A stretch of 64,000 nt of DNA, from assembly GCF_026262505.1 (NCBI RefSeq), contig NC_067203.1, positions 6,510,001 through 6,574,000 of the forward strand, given 5' to 3'. The translations under genes and the position numbers were made by a program. The stretch comes from Trichomonas vaginalis G3. Taxonomy: Eukaryota; Parabasalia; Trichomonadida; Trichomonadidae. Numbering within the stretch: the stretch's first letter is position 1; every line of letters begins with the position of its first letter. Of the stretch, positions 1 through 8,078 are shown one piece after another. The notes below the pieces were generated by a model. That model made no database searches. It saw only the letters and a list, made by a program, of their open reading frames with translations, and had not been told where the DNA came from.

Positions 1-90
1 AGTTCGTCGGTATTTTGGAAGTGTTGCACCTTCGAGTCTTCGGACATGAAAAAATAACACTTTTTCTATTAAACCGTTTTGGCATTTCTC

Positions 91-270
91 ATGAGTGAGT
101 ATAGTTCTGCCGAACCATTGGAAGAGAAGAAGTACCCTTGCTGGCAAAAGACAAAAATAGTTGCCTTAGTTGTCATTGCAATTGTACTCGTAATTGAATT
201 CATTGTACTTCTCTTCACGTACATAAAACTCAGCAATGGTATTTGCTTTAAGAAGCTACCATCTTACTAA
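91..270 (+). CDS. Small single-membrane-span protein of the virus-like element
   Basis: A 59-residue protein from the ATG at 91. A short polar head (residues 1-22, ending in a KYPCWQK stretch) is followed by one strongly hydrophobic segment at about residues 24-47 and a short tail with a cysteine and lysines. The shape is that of a small type II or tail-type membrane protein. Small membrane proteins are common in Polintons and related viruses, but no family is recognised. It lies upstream of the KilA-N gene on the same strand. A motif like that found before the gene at 11805 (AACGGTTTA, here on the minus strand near 63-75) lies just before it. Confidence 0.55.
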   Translation: MSEYSSAEPLEEKKYPCWQKTKIVALVVIAIVLVIEFIVLLFTYIKLSNGICFKKLPSY

Positions 271-471
271 GACTAAACACTTAGATTTTTCAAGCTTGAC
301 TTTTTACAATTTGAATTTTGTTGCTGAATTCAGTAAAAATAATGTTTAGGTGAAGAGGTGAGATCTCACCTTTTTTCTAACCTCTTGAATTTTCATGAAT
401 TTCCTTAAGATAGAAAAAATAAAGTTAGTTTTATTTTTATTTATTTTTTTATCCGGAATATAAAGACAGAT

Positions 472-1365
472 ATGTCAACAACAGAGAACACAACAACAGT
501 TATAGTCCATGAAGCTATAAATGAAGAATATGAATACATACAGTATAACAAACAACTCCGTCTCATTCGTTCAGTCAAAGACGATATGTACCAAATGAAA
601 AGTATTTTGACAGCATGTTTTGCTCCAGATACTAAGAAACCACAAGACTGGTTTAGGAACCAAAGCACTATTGAACTATTAAATGAAGCTGAAAATTCGA
701 CTACGAGAAATCCCGTAGTCGCAAAAACTCGAGTGGGAGAAAAACCCCAGTCGCCAAAACTCTATGAAAACAGTGAAGAACAGCGACTACGAGAAAAACC
801 CCAGTCGCCAAAACTCTATGAAAATCGTGAAAAATTGCCAAATGGTTTGAGAGGATATTATGTACATAGACTTCTTGTAAATGCTGTTGCAATGTGGGCT
901 TCGCCTCGTTATGCTTGGTATATTTACAAACTTCTTGACGAAATTCATAGACAAGAACGTGAAGAGCTAGAGAACAAGCTTGAAGCAAAAGACAAAAGCA
1001 TTCAGAAAAGAATACCACGTTCGGTACCAAAAGGAAAGGAAAAGAACTATAAGTATATGATTTATACTGAAGAGATGGAAAATGAAGAAGACAGAGATAT
1101 GGTTATGTTGCATTTAGTCAGAAGAAACAACAAAAGCTTTTACGACCTTGCTAAGATTTACAAATCTGACAGAAATTGGTTCTATCGCGAAAACTTACCG
1201 ATTTCAATGACCCCAAATGAAGATGTGAAACAAATAGTTCAAGATACGTTACCTCAAACACACTATGATATGAAAGGTTGTACAATTCTTACCTTCAAAG
1301 AAGACTTACCATTGTTAAAGGAAAAAATAACAGAGTATTTTGACAACTTCAAACAAGCAGAGTAA
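472..1365 (+). CDS. KilA-N-type DNA-binding protein of the virus-like element
   Basis: 297 residues. Residues of about 125-160 (GLRGYYVH, then VAMWASPRYAWYIYKLLDEI) fit the C-terminal half of the KilA-N domain, whose hallmark is a GxYVHxxL segment followed by A.WxSPxFA. The region downstream of about residue 190 resembles the domain often fused to KilA-N in large DNA viruses (DUF3627-like), but this is a weak call. A short duplicated motif, EKPQSPKLYEN, occurs at about 90-100 and 108-118; the surrounding DNA is a direct repeat of about 50 bases. KilA-N proteins are DNA-binding proteins of DNA viruses and phages, thought to be regulatory. The gene is convergent with the packaging ATPase, separated by 16 bases. 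Confidence 0.6.
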   Translation: MSTTENTTTVIVHEAINEEYEYIQYNKQLRLIRSVKDDMYQMKSILTACFAPDTKKPQDWFRNQSTIELLNEAENSTTRNPVVAKTRVGEKPQSPKLYENSEEQRLREKPQSPKLYENREKLPNGLRGYYVHRLLVNAVAMWASPRYAWYIYKLLDEIHRQEREELENKLEAKDKSIQKRIPRSVPKGKEKNYKYMIYTEEMENEEDRDMVMLHLVRRNNKSFYDLAKIYKSDRNWFYRENLPISMTPNEDVKQIVQDTLPQTHYDMKGCTILTFKEDLPLLKEKITEYFDNFKQAE

Positions 1366-1381
1366 ATGAACTCTTTATTTT

Positions 1382-2257
1382 TCAAGCTTGACTTTTTACA
1401 ATTTGAACTTTGTTTGCGTAGATATGAATTCTGAAAGAAGTATGAGGGTCTTGTATGACTTTGTACTTCTCCCAGAGTTCATGTCTGTCAAACTTACCTG
1501 CCATGGACTCTTTCATAAGTTCCATGAAATCGTCTTCGGACAATCCAGGGAAAAGTATTATGTCAGTAAATATTCTTTTAACATCCTTACTTAAACTCTT
1601 TGCTGTCTGTACACAAATGACAACTGAGATGTTAAAGTGTCTGAGCTTCTTAAGAATTCGACACATATCTTGTTCTCTGTTCTTTAACAAAGGATGAGAG
1701 GCGAAATCATCTAAAATAAGAAGACATCTATGAGGGTAAGTCTTCCAATCGTACGATTGCAATTTCTTCGAAATGTATTCTATCTCTTTCTGTTTGTTTC
1801 TGAAGTGTTTCTTCTCTAATATTCTCTGCATTTCCTCATTAGGGTCTTTAAACTTAGAATTTATATACTCATTTATAGCATTATACTTCAAAACTCTTCT
1901 TTGGTACTTCTTTATCCAATCTAACAACTCAGTATCCTTTATACATACTAACTTAGACTTCTTTATAATATCTTTGAACGAATTGACGGTTTGGTCAAAT
2001 TGACCAGAAGTACTACAAATAACAACTAACTCATAGAATGGGTTCTTCTCATCTAGTTCTTGTTGTTGTGCAGCCATTTTAAGATAAGTGAAAGTCTTAC
2101 CCGACCCAGGTGGTGCAATTAGACCTGTTATACCATTCTGAGCAAATAAGAACTTGTCATGTATAGGCTTTATCTGAGCATTTTCTAACTTCTTCTTGTT
2201 CTTCTTCAAAACATTCTCAAATTTCTTGTCAATGTCAGCAAACTTTTTTTCTAACAT
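1382..2257 (-). CDS. FtsK/HerA-type genome packaging ATPase
   Basis: About 291 residues from the ATG at 2257. Walker A is APPGSGKT at residues 48-55, and Walker B is LLILDD at 179-184. The arrangement and size match the A32-like packaging ATPases of Polintons, virophages and large DNA viruses, which pump DNA into the capsid. An upstream in-frame ATG at 2359 would add 34 residues, but it would overlap the head of the divergent gene at 2294. The 36-base AT-rich gap between 2257 and 2294 looks like a shared promoter, so the shorter start is preferred. A packaging ATPase with the two capsid candidates nearby is the hallmark set of this element class. Confidence 0.85.
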   Translation of the reverse strand: MLEKKFADIDKKFENVLKKNKKKLENAQIKPIHDKFLFAQNGITGLIAPPGSGKTFTYLKMAAQQQELDEKNPFYELVVICSTSGQFDQTVNSFKDIIKKSKLVCIKDTELLDWIKKYQRRVLKYNAINEYINSKFKDPNEEMQRILEKKHFRNKQKEIEYISKKLQSYDWKTYPHRCLLILDDFASHPLLKNREQDMCRILKKLRHFNISVVICVQTAKSLSKDVKRIFTDIILFPGLSEDDFMELMKESMAGKFDRHELWEKYKVIQDPHTSFRIHIYANKVQIVKSQA

Positions 2258-2293
2258 ATTTTTAGAAAAATTAAAATTTTTATCTTTTAGAAA

Positions 2294-2749
2294 ATGTCTA
2301 GCGATTTCGCTATCTATATTCGAGACAAACTTTTTGACAGCAAAACATCTGTCGACCATAAAATCTTACATAGTGTAAACAAGAAAGGTGAATTTGTTCT
2401 AAAGTTCTGTTTCTGGGAATATGACAAGAACCATAAAACATTACAAAGAGCAGTCTTAAAATTTGTCAATGACAGACTTGTTGACAGAGATGACACCGAT
2501 TGGAAAGATGAAGTCCAACAAAAGTTCTTAGAATGCAAAGAAGACACATGCGCTGTTCTTGAAGATGAAATAGAAAACAGAATAGATGAGCTATTACAGG
2601 ACAAAGAACTTTTACAGAAATATGGTTCTGAGAAATTTGACATAACTCCACCAGAAAAGAAGAAGAAAGGAAAGAAAGAGAAAAAAGTAGAAGAGAAGAA
2701 AGAACCTGAACCAGAGCCAGTTCCAGAGAAAAAGAAATTTGACATGTAA
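2294..2749 (+). CDS. Unknown protein with lysine- and glutamate-rich tail (virus-like element)
   Basis: 151 residues. Residues 1-115 are a mixed helical domain that begins MSSDFAIYIRDKLF. From about 116 the protein turns into a highly charged tail of KKKKGKKEKK and EPEPEPVPEKKK type. It is divergent from the packaging ATPase across 36 AT-rich bases and convergent with the unknown gene at 2766, 16 bases away. No family is recognised. The charged tail would suit nucleic-acid or partner binding, but this is only inference. Confidence 0.6.
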   Translation: MSSDFAIYIRDKLFDSKTSVDHKILHSVNKKGEFVLKFCFWEYDKNHKTLQRAVLKFVNDRLVDRDDTDWKDEVQQKFLECKEDTCAVLEDEIENRIDELLQDKELLQKYGSEKFDITPPEKKKKGKKEKKVEEKKEPEPEPVPEKKKFDM

Positions 2750-2765
2750 AAATAAAATTTTATTT

Positions 2766-3185
2766 TTAGAACATTTCTGGGTCAATGTCAATGTTCTCTT
2801 CCTCTTTAGGAGCAAACACTGGCTTAGACTCTAAAATCTTTTTACCCAATTTACCTTGAACTTCAACTATCTTAGACTCATAATATTCATAGTCGTCTGT
2901 CTTCTTTGGTTCATAAGGTATAACAAGTTTGTATGCTTTGCCTTCTTTAAGGTTTGAGAACCTTCTGTCAAAATTTTCTTTGACTGTTAACAAACCTTCT
3001 ATGTCTAAGTCTTCAAATTTCGCACCATTTTTAGTCACAATAGCAAACTTAACTGGTTCGATGTTCCAAACTTTGTCAAATGTAGACTTTTCAAAATGGT
3101 AGAAGTAAACATTCAAATATGTGAATGGGTCTAGTTCTTCTTTGACTTCTGTCATGTACTTATTTACTGAGATGAATTTTGCCAT
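2766..3185 (-). CDS. Unknown 139-residue protein of the virus-like element
   Basis: 139 residues, beginning MAKFISVNKYMTEVKEEL. The sequence alternates short hydrophobic strands with charged turns, and the last 15 residues are acidic (EEENIDIDPEMF). Size and strand pattern could suit a small OB-fold single-stranded DNA-binding protein, a role expected next to a replicative helicase, but no diagnostic motif is visible. It lies 35 bases downstream of the helicase gene on the same strand, so the two could belong to one replication module. Confidence 0.5.
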   Translation of the reverse strand: MAKFISVNKYMTEVKEELDPFTYLNVYFYHFEKSTFDKVWNIEPVKFAIVTKNGAKFEDLDIEGLLTVKENFDRRFSNLKEGKAYKLVIPYEPKKTDDYEYYESKIVEVQGKLGKKILESKPVFAPKEEENIDIDPEMF

Positions 3186-3220
3186 CTTTTCTATCGGATA
3201 AAAAAATATTTTTTTAAAAT

Positions 3221-4456
3221 TTACTCAGAAAAATTTTTCTTTGTATATACACCATTCTGAACATCTAAAAGACTTTTGACATTTGCCAAGAATGTTCGTT
3301 TAGAAGCTGCCATATAACCATATTCTTGACAATATTGTTTATACGAATCGTACAATGACCTTTCATCTAATGACACAAAGTCAGTTTCATCTATGAACAG
3401 TTCATATACACTCTTGTTTGCTTCTAACAATGTTTGTCTCTCTTCGGTATGTGGAATTTGTCTTGGATTGAACTTAGAAATATCTAATGTCATGAAATAT
3501 GAGAACAAGTGGTTGTAAAAGTCAGATGTCAAAGTTTCTGCTAAGTCGTCAAAATATTCTGTATCTTGCATATGAGAATCTGACGTTCTGACAACTACAT
3601 ATCTTCTGTCAGAACTTTCTAACTTCATCGGAACAACATTGTTTGAAACCATAATGAAGTTTGCAACATTTTCACAAACTCTTTGGTCTTTATACTTTCT
3701 TTCAACAACTCCAACTTTGTCTGTTATAAGACTCTTCAAAGCATCTGAGTTCAAAACTTTTGTTGTATCTATACTTTGAAGTTCATTGCAAACTATAAGT
3801 TTCATATTCTCTATTGAGGAGTTAAATTTACCGCAGATGTTTTCTAAGTTTGTCATATTCGGATTCGAATAACCTTCTAACAGTTTGCATAAGATATCTG
3901 TAAAGAATGTGTTCTTACCTGTTCCTTGTTTTCCAATTATAATGAGAGCAGTTTCATTTTTAGCACTTGGATGTTGTAAGATGTTTGCAAACCAACATAA
4001 GATATACTCATAAACCTTTTCGTTTCCATTGCATATAATTTCTTTGACATGGTCTAACCAAGCTTCTATAATATTTTCTTTCCATTCTACTTGTTCGTAT
4101 TTATATCCAGTGAAGATAGAATAGAAGTTTGGAGAAGGTGTATAAAACTTTATACCACGAACTGAAAAATCTTCTAACTTTGACAATAAGATATCCCAAG
4201 CATCTAACATCTTCATTCCAACTTGTACAACTTTTATTTTCTTAAGTTTCTGTCTACATTCTTGTTCAGACACTATTGTTGCTCTTGGTTTGTTAAAGAC
4301 AACATCCCATTCTTTCATAACATAACATTCTGGGGCAGAGTCGACATAAATGACTAAACGTTTCAAATTCTCGACTGCTTTGTTATAGTCTCGAAATGGA
4401 CACATATTTCTGAATGCTTGGAAGTCATAAAAATCTGAAACATCTATTCTGTACAT
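3221..4456 (-). CDS. Superfamily 3 helicase (D5-like)
   Basis: 411 residues. Walker A is GKQGTGKN at 175-182, a Walker B-like LIVCNE is at 220-225, and motif C is FIMVSNN at 267-273, followed by the SSDRRYVVV arginine motif at 281-289. This order and spacing are diagnostic of the SF3/D5-type replicative helicases of DNA viruses. The N-terminal 165 residues have no clear primase motif. Many Polinton-like viruses and virophages use an SF3 helicase where classical Polintons rely on protein-primed polymerase B, so this gene bears on classification. The next gene upstream is the candidate minor capsid, 28 bases away on the same strand. Confidence 0.85.
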   Translation of the reverse strand: MYRIDVSDFYDFQAFRNMCPFRDYNKAVENLKRLVIYVDSAPECYVMKEWDVVFNKPRATIVSEQECRQKLKKIKVVQVGMKMLDAWDILLSKLEDFSVRGIKFYTPSPNFYSIFTGYKYEQVEWKENIIEAWLDHVKEIICNGNEKVYEYILCWFANILQHPSAKNETALIIIGKQGTGKNTFFTDILCKLLEGYSNPNMTNLENICGKFNSSIENMKLIVCNELQSIDTTKVLNSDALKSLITDKVGVVERKYKDQRVCENVANFIMVSNNVVPMKLESSDRRYVVVRTSDSHMQDTEYFDDLAETLTSDFYNHLFSYFMTLDISKFNPRQIPHTEERQTLLEANKSVYELFIDETDFVSLDERSLYDSYKQYCQEYGYMAASKRTFLANVKSLLDVQNGVYTKKNFSE

Positions 4457-4484
4457 TTTTATAAAAATAAAAAAAAATATTTTT

Positions 4485-5282
4485 TTATTCTTGACTTTGT
4501 TGTTCCATTTGTTGCATTTGTTGTTCTTGAGCTATTTGTTGTTGAAGTTGTTCTTGTAATACAATACTTTCACCAGTTGCATCTTCCAATTCGAAACTTT
4601 CTGCCGTCATTGACAAATACATAGGACATAAAAGTTTTACAGGAACAAAGTTTGCGTCAACTAATGTCAACGTTATACTTGCCAAAGTGTTTGAGTTCAC
4701 TAAGGTTGAAAATTCTGCATTCGAATGAACAATAGGCAAACCAGCAGAGAAAGTATTGTTTATACGCATAAGTATCTTTTGGTCATAATAGTTTCTGTCG
4801 ACATTCGAATAACACTTTGAACCTAAGTTTGAAACAATATATAAGATTGGTGTGCTTAATGTCAATGGAATAGACATTCCTTGTATGACACCTTTTCCTG
4901 TTATAGGAAACTGTTGGTAGTAAAAACCAGAAATAAGTTTTGTATTATAGCTCATATCGTTTATAGTAAACTCAGTCGGACATCCAAACATAATGAAACC
5001 TGCTCTAGTTGCAGCACATGTTACACCCGTCCTTAAAGTATTAAATAAGTCAACAAAACCTGTTGGTGGTATATCTGAGAAAGTATCTTCAAAGGAGTAT
5101 TTTTTACCATTCACAACAATAAAGTCTTCTGGTGTCAAAAGAGCAAAACAGGCTTTAGTCGTCATTGTGTTTAAGGTTAGTTTACAATATCGTCCTTGAG
5201 GACTTTGTAAGTTTGTTGTTATAGAATTATATGACTCAGGGTTTTTAGTCGTAATAGTATAAACCATTATGTCTTCTGCCAT
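4485..5282 (-). CDS. Candidate minor capsid (penton, single jelly-roll) protein
   Basis: 265 residues. The N-terminal 225 residues are rich in beta-strand-like segments (for example YCKLTLNTMTTKACFAL and TPILYIVSNLGSKCY), as expected for the single jelly-roll penton protein of Polintons. The tail is a glutamine-rich run (about 240-265). Identification rests on size, strand pattern and position among helicase, ATPase and major capsid; no sequence motif alone proves it. Minor capsid proteins form the pentamers at the vertices of the icosahedral particle. Confidence 0.5.
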   Translation of the reverse strand: MAEDIMVYTITTKNPESYNSITTNLQSPQGRYCKLTLNTMTTKACFALLTPEDFIVVNGKKYSFEDTFSDIPPTGFVDLFNTLRTGVTCAATRAGFIMFGCPTEFTINDMSYNTKLISGFYYQQFPITGKGVIQGMSIPLTLSTPILYIVSNLGSKCYSNVDRNYYDQKILMRINNTFSAGLPIVHSNAEFSTLVNSNTLASITLTLVDANFVPVKLLCPMYLSMTAESFELEDATGESIVLQEQLQQQIAQEQQMQQMEQQSQE

Positions 5283-5292
5283 TTATATATAT

Positions 5293-5523
5293 TTAAAAGT
5301 TTTTCTGAAAGTGGAGAAGAACTTCATCTAAACTTTCACATGGCGTTTCTTGAAGTTCTCTGTCTAAGAAGTTCAAATATTTTGTAAAGACATAGAACTT
5401 TCCTTTGTCTACACGAACAAACAAAACAGGGTCTTTCATATCGTTCAAAAGTGTGTAAAGTCCTTTACATGAAATAAAGTCTATATTATTTTTCTTCAAA
5501 CATCTTTCAAGAAGTTTTGACAT
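5293..5523 (-). CDS. Small unknown protein (virus-like element)
   Basis: 76 residues, beginning MSKLLERCLKKNNIDFIS. It is a compact mixed helix and strand sequence with no membrane span and no known motif. The gene fits tightly between the candidate minor capsid (10 bases downstream) and the coiled-coil-bearing protein (50 bases upstream), all on the minus strand. Tight packing and a clean ATG favour a real gene. Confidence 0.5.
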   Translation of the reverse strand: MSKLLERCLKKNNIDFISCKGLYTLLNDMKDPVLFVRVDKGKFYVFTKYLNFLDRELQETPCESLDEVLLHFQKNF

Positions 5524-5573
5524 TTTTACTTAGCAAATAAATTTTAATGAAATGTTGTGGTCGTCAAATATTT

Positions 5574-6110
5574 TTATAACGTCTGGGAAACTATATTTAA
5601 GTTCAACGTTTCACCTCCTTTCATAACGTATATCTTGTCAATGACATTATATGAAACACCACAGCAACTAATGTCGGGTTCTATTTCTTTGATGTTTATA
5701 TCGTCTGCCTCTGTCAAAAGTTTCAATAGTTCTTTCAAAACTTCATGAGGTGCAATGACATATGAGTTCACTTTTACAGGGTTGTGTTCGACCAAGTTTA
5801 ACATTATACTTAAAGCTTGACAAATCTTCTCCTGAGTTTGAAGTTTGTCTTTCAGTTGTTGGTAGTCGTTTCGAATATCTGCAACAGAACTTAAGTCTCT
5901 GCTAACTTCAGGATATGTTGGTTGTTCTTTTACAGGAACAATTGTTATACCATCTTCGTCTTCGTATGGTTTCCCCACTTCAACATCTCTGTCTTTGACA
6001 TTGACAACAACACTTTGACTGTTTGTTTGAGTTGGTGAATTTAACTTCACATCTGCCACCGCCATTAAACCTTTTGAAACACTTACGCTTCTATTTTTCG
6101 GAAATGACAT
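5574..6110 (-). CDS. Unknown protein with central coiled coil (virus-like element)
   Basis: About 178 residues from the ATG at 6110 (MSFPKNRSVSVSKG). The frame is open a further 37 codons upstream, but that part is cysteine-rich and of different composition, so the internal ATG is preferred. Residues 1-60 are polar, about 75-105 look like a short coiled coil (DYQQLKDKLQTQEKICQAL), and the end is a small strand-rich domain. No family is recognised. It could be a minor virion or assembly protein, given its place between the capsid genes. Confidence 0.5.
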   Translation of the reverse strand: MSFPKNRSVSVSKGLMAVADVKLNSPTQTNSQSVVVNVKDRDVEVGKPYEDEDGITIVPVKEQPTYPEVSRDLSSVADIRNDYQQLKDKLQTQEKICQALSIMLNLVEHNPVKVNSYVIAPHEVLKELLKLLTEADDINIKEIEPDISCCGVSYNVIDKIYVMKGGETLNLNIVSQTL

Positions 6111-6127
6111 TTTACTTAGAATAAAAA

Positions 6128-6373
6128 GATGGACGTATTGAGTATCTCTTCGAATTGAAGCAAAACAAGGTTTATACTCACAAACAATACAAATACATTG
6201 ACAGAATAGTTCTTTACACAAACAATGGAAAATGTTATAGAATAGCAGTCTTTGCTGAACCTAAATATTTTCATAAAGCAAAGAAAGTTGGTATAACCGA
6301 GATGGTGAAAGTTCTTGACGTTGACAAAAATATAACTTCAAAACTGACGATATTACTAAAGGAAAGTTTATAA
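6128..6373 (+). pseudogene. Short gene fragment inside the virus-like element
   Basis: An open stretch of about 80 codons without a convincing ATG, containing a charged segment around KVYTHKQYKYIDRIVLYTN. It lies on the strand opposite to its neighbours, between the coiled-coil protein and the major capsid gene, and its right edge approaches the capsid gene's end. It is best read as a broken remnant of an element gene. Its family is not recognised. Confidence 0.35.
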
Positions 6374-6439
6374 TACAATATTATGTCAAAACTGGCGTAC
6401 TGTCAATATTTGACGGAGAGAAGTCAGTTCAAGAACAAC

Positions 6440-8046
6440 TTACTGACCTGCTGCCAAAATCTGCTCGATGGAAGCTGTCGTTATACCAATCTGAGGAGCC
6501 CCAGCAGGTTTCATCGAACGAATCTTCAAAAGAGCATCTTCCGTGAAAAGTGCTATTGGTTTTGTAAACTTCTTTGCTTTCAATTCATCTGGACCGTCTC
6601 TGTCACCAGTATATTGTATTTGTACAGTACCAACAGTTGAAATACCACCCATAAAGTCTTCTGAGTCAGCAAATGGAATGCCAAGCCAAAAGTTTGAACG
6701 GTCTCCATTTGTATATTGAGTTTTTTGACCTCCTGTATGAGTCCATACTTTCACATATGGCATAATAGAACTTTGCATTTCAGGGTTAATGGTTGTTGTG
6801 AAGTTGTTGTTAAAGTTCATAGCATCTAATGTCAAGTTGTATGACCTCATATCCTCAACTGTAGAATATTCTTCTCTTGGATAATATTTGCCATCTATGT
6901 TTATATGATATTTAATACCAGGGTTGTAGAAACAAGAATAGTCATTTATAGTTCGTCTGAACAGTACAAACATAGTATCTGCATGTTTCATTGCAGTTGT
7001 TAAAGCAATATCTGTTCTTGCACCTGGGTCAGCACTTTGGTTTCCAACTTCACCTGCAAAGTCTTTGACAGATATTTGGTGTATAGGGAACATAAGTGGA
7101 ACTGCAATATATTTGGCAGCTAAAGCATTTGAAATATCTGGGTCCAACATATAAAGGCAAGTCTGCTTTCTATTCTCTTGCATTCAAACTGTTCGCATGT
7201 GAACTTAACTGGGTCCCAAGCAGTTCCAGCAGCATTGAAATAATAGTTTACTTCAGTGTTGAAGTTTGAGAAACCAAAGTCTAAGTCAACTTTGTCTTTG
7301 CAAAAGTCGGCGAATGACGTTTGATTTGTTCCCTTTACGTCTGTAATAGTGAATGGGTCTTGTGTTGGTGCAATGACTAAGTTATTTTTGCTTGGAGTAA
7401 GTTCGATAGAAATTTTTCCTGCCCAGTTTGGCAAGTATCTTAAAAACCTGAAGATGAGGAAAGATGACAAAGGAACTCTAAGTTTCAGTTTTACTTTGGT
7501 TACTGCTGCTGCAGTTTGTCCAGAAAGGTTAACATAAACTCCTGGAACGTTAGGGTCAAGTCTTCTTATTTTCTCAATAGTTGCATACTGGTCTGTTTGT
7601 TCTCTAGCTTGTGGTTGTACTGAGTTTCTCAAAGCGAACCATTCATAGTTTGCCCATGTTACTGTTTGAACTAAGTCAGAGTTAGAATATATCTTATATC
7701 CCATGAAAACTTCTGGAGCATATTGGTATCCGACATAGAAAATTCCATTGCAACCTTTCTTGTCAGACAACTTGGCAGAAGGTTTTATTTCAATGTCTTG
7801 TTCCACGTATAAGAATGAGTTGTCAATAGAAATAATATGAAACCTGTCGCAAGCAATATCTACTGTTGTTGAAGAACCTTCTCCAAACTCACCTACGTTT
7901 CCATAAGAAACAGCAGTTGTATATTCGTAAGTTCCAGGAACTATTTCTGACCTTCTAATGGCATTGTCGCATTCGTTATACCATTCAGAAACATTTCCGT
8001 TCATGGCATCCAAAACTGTTGGCGTTATATTCTGAGCGGCGTACAT
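6440..8046 (-). pseudogene. Major capsid protein gene (double jelly-roll type), broken
   Basis: A region of about 1.6 kb coding for the major capsid protein of the element. It is rich in beta-strand-like segments throughout, with capsid-like stretches such as VPLSSFLIFRFLRYLPNW and KYIAVPLMFPIHQISVKDF. Size, composition and position beside packaging ATPase and minor capsid fit the double jelly-roll major capsid of Polintons and relatives, which builds the hexon-like lattice. The gene is not a single open frame in this copy; about one break is apparent. Whether that break is real or a sequencing error cannot be told here. The family call is by pattern and context, not by a unique motif. Confidence 0.6.
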
Positions 8047-8078
8047 TTCATATGGGTAAAAATATAGAATAGTTGGAT

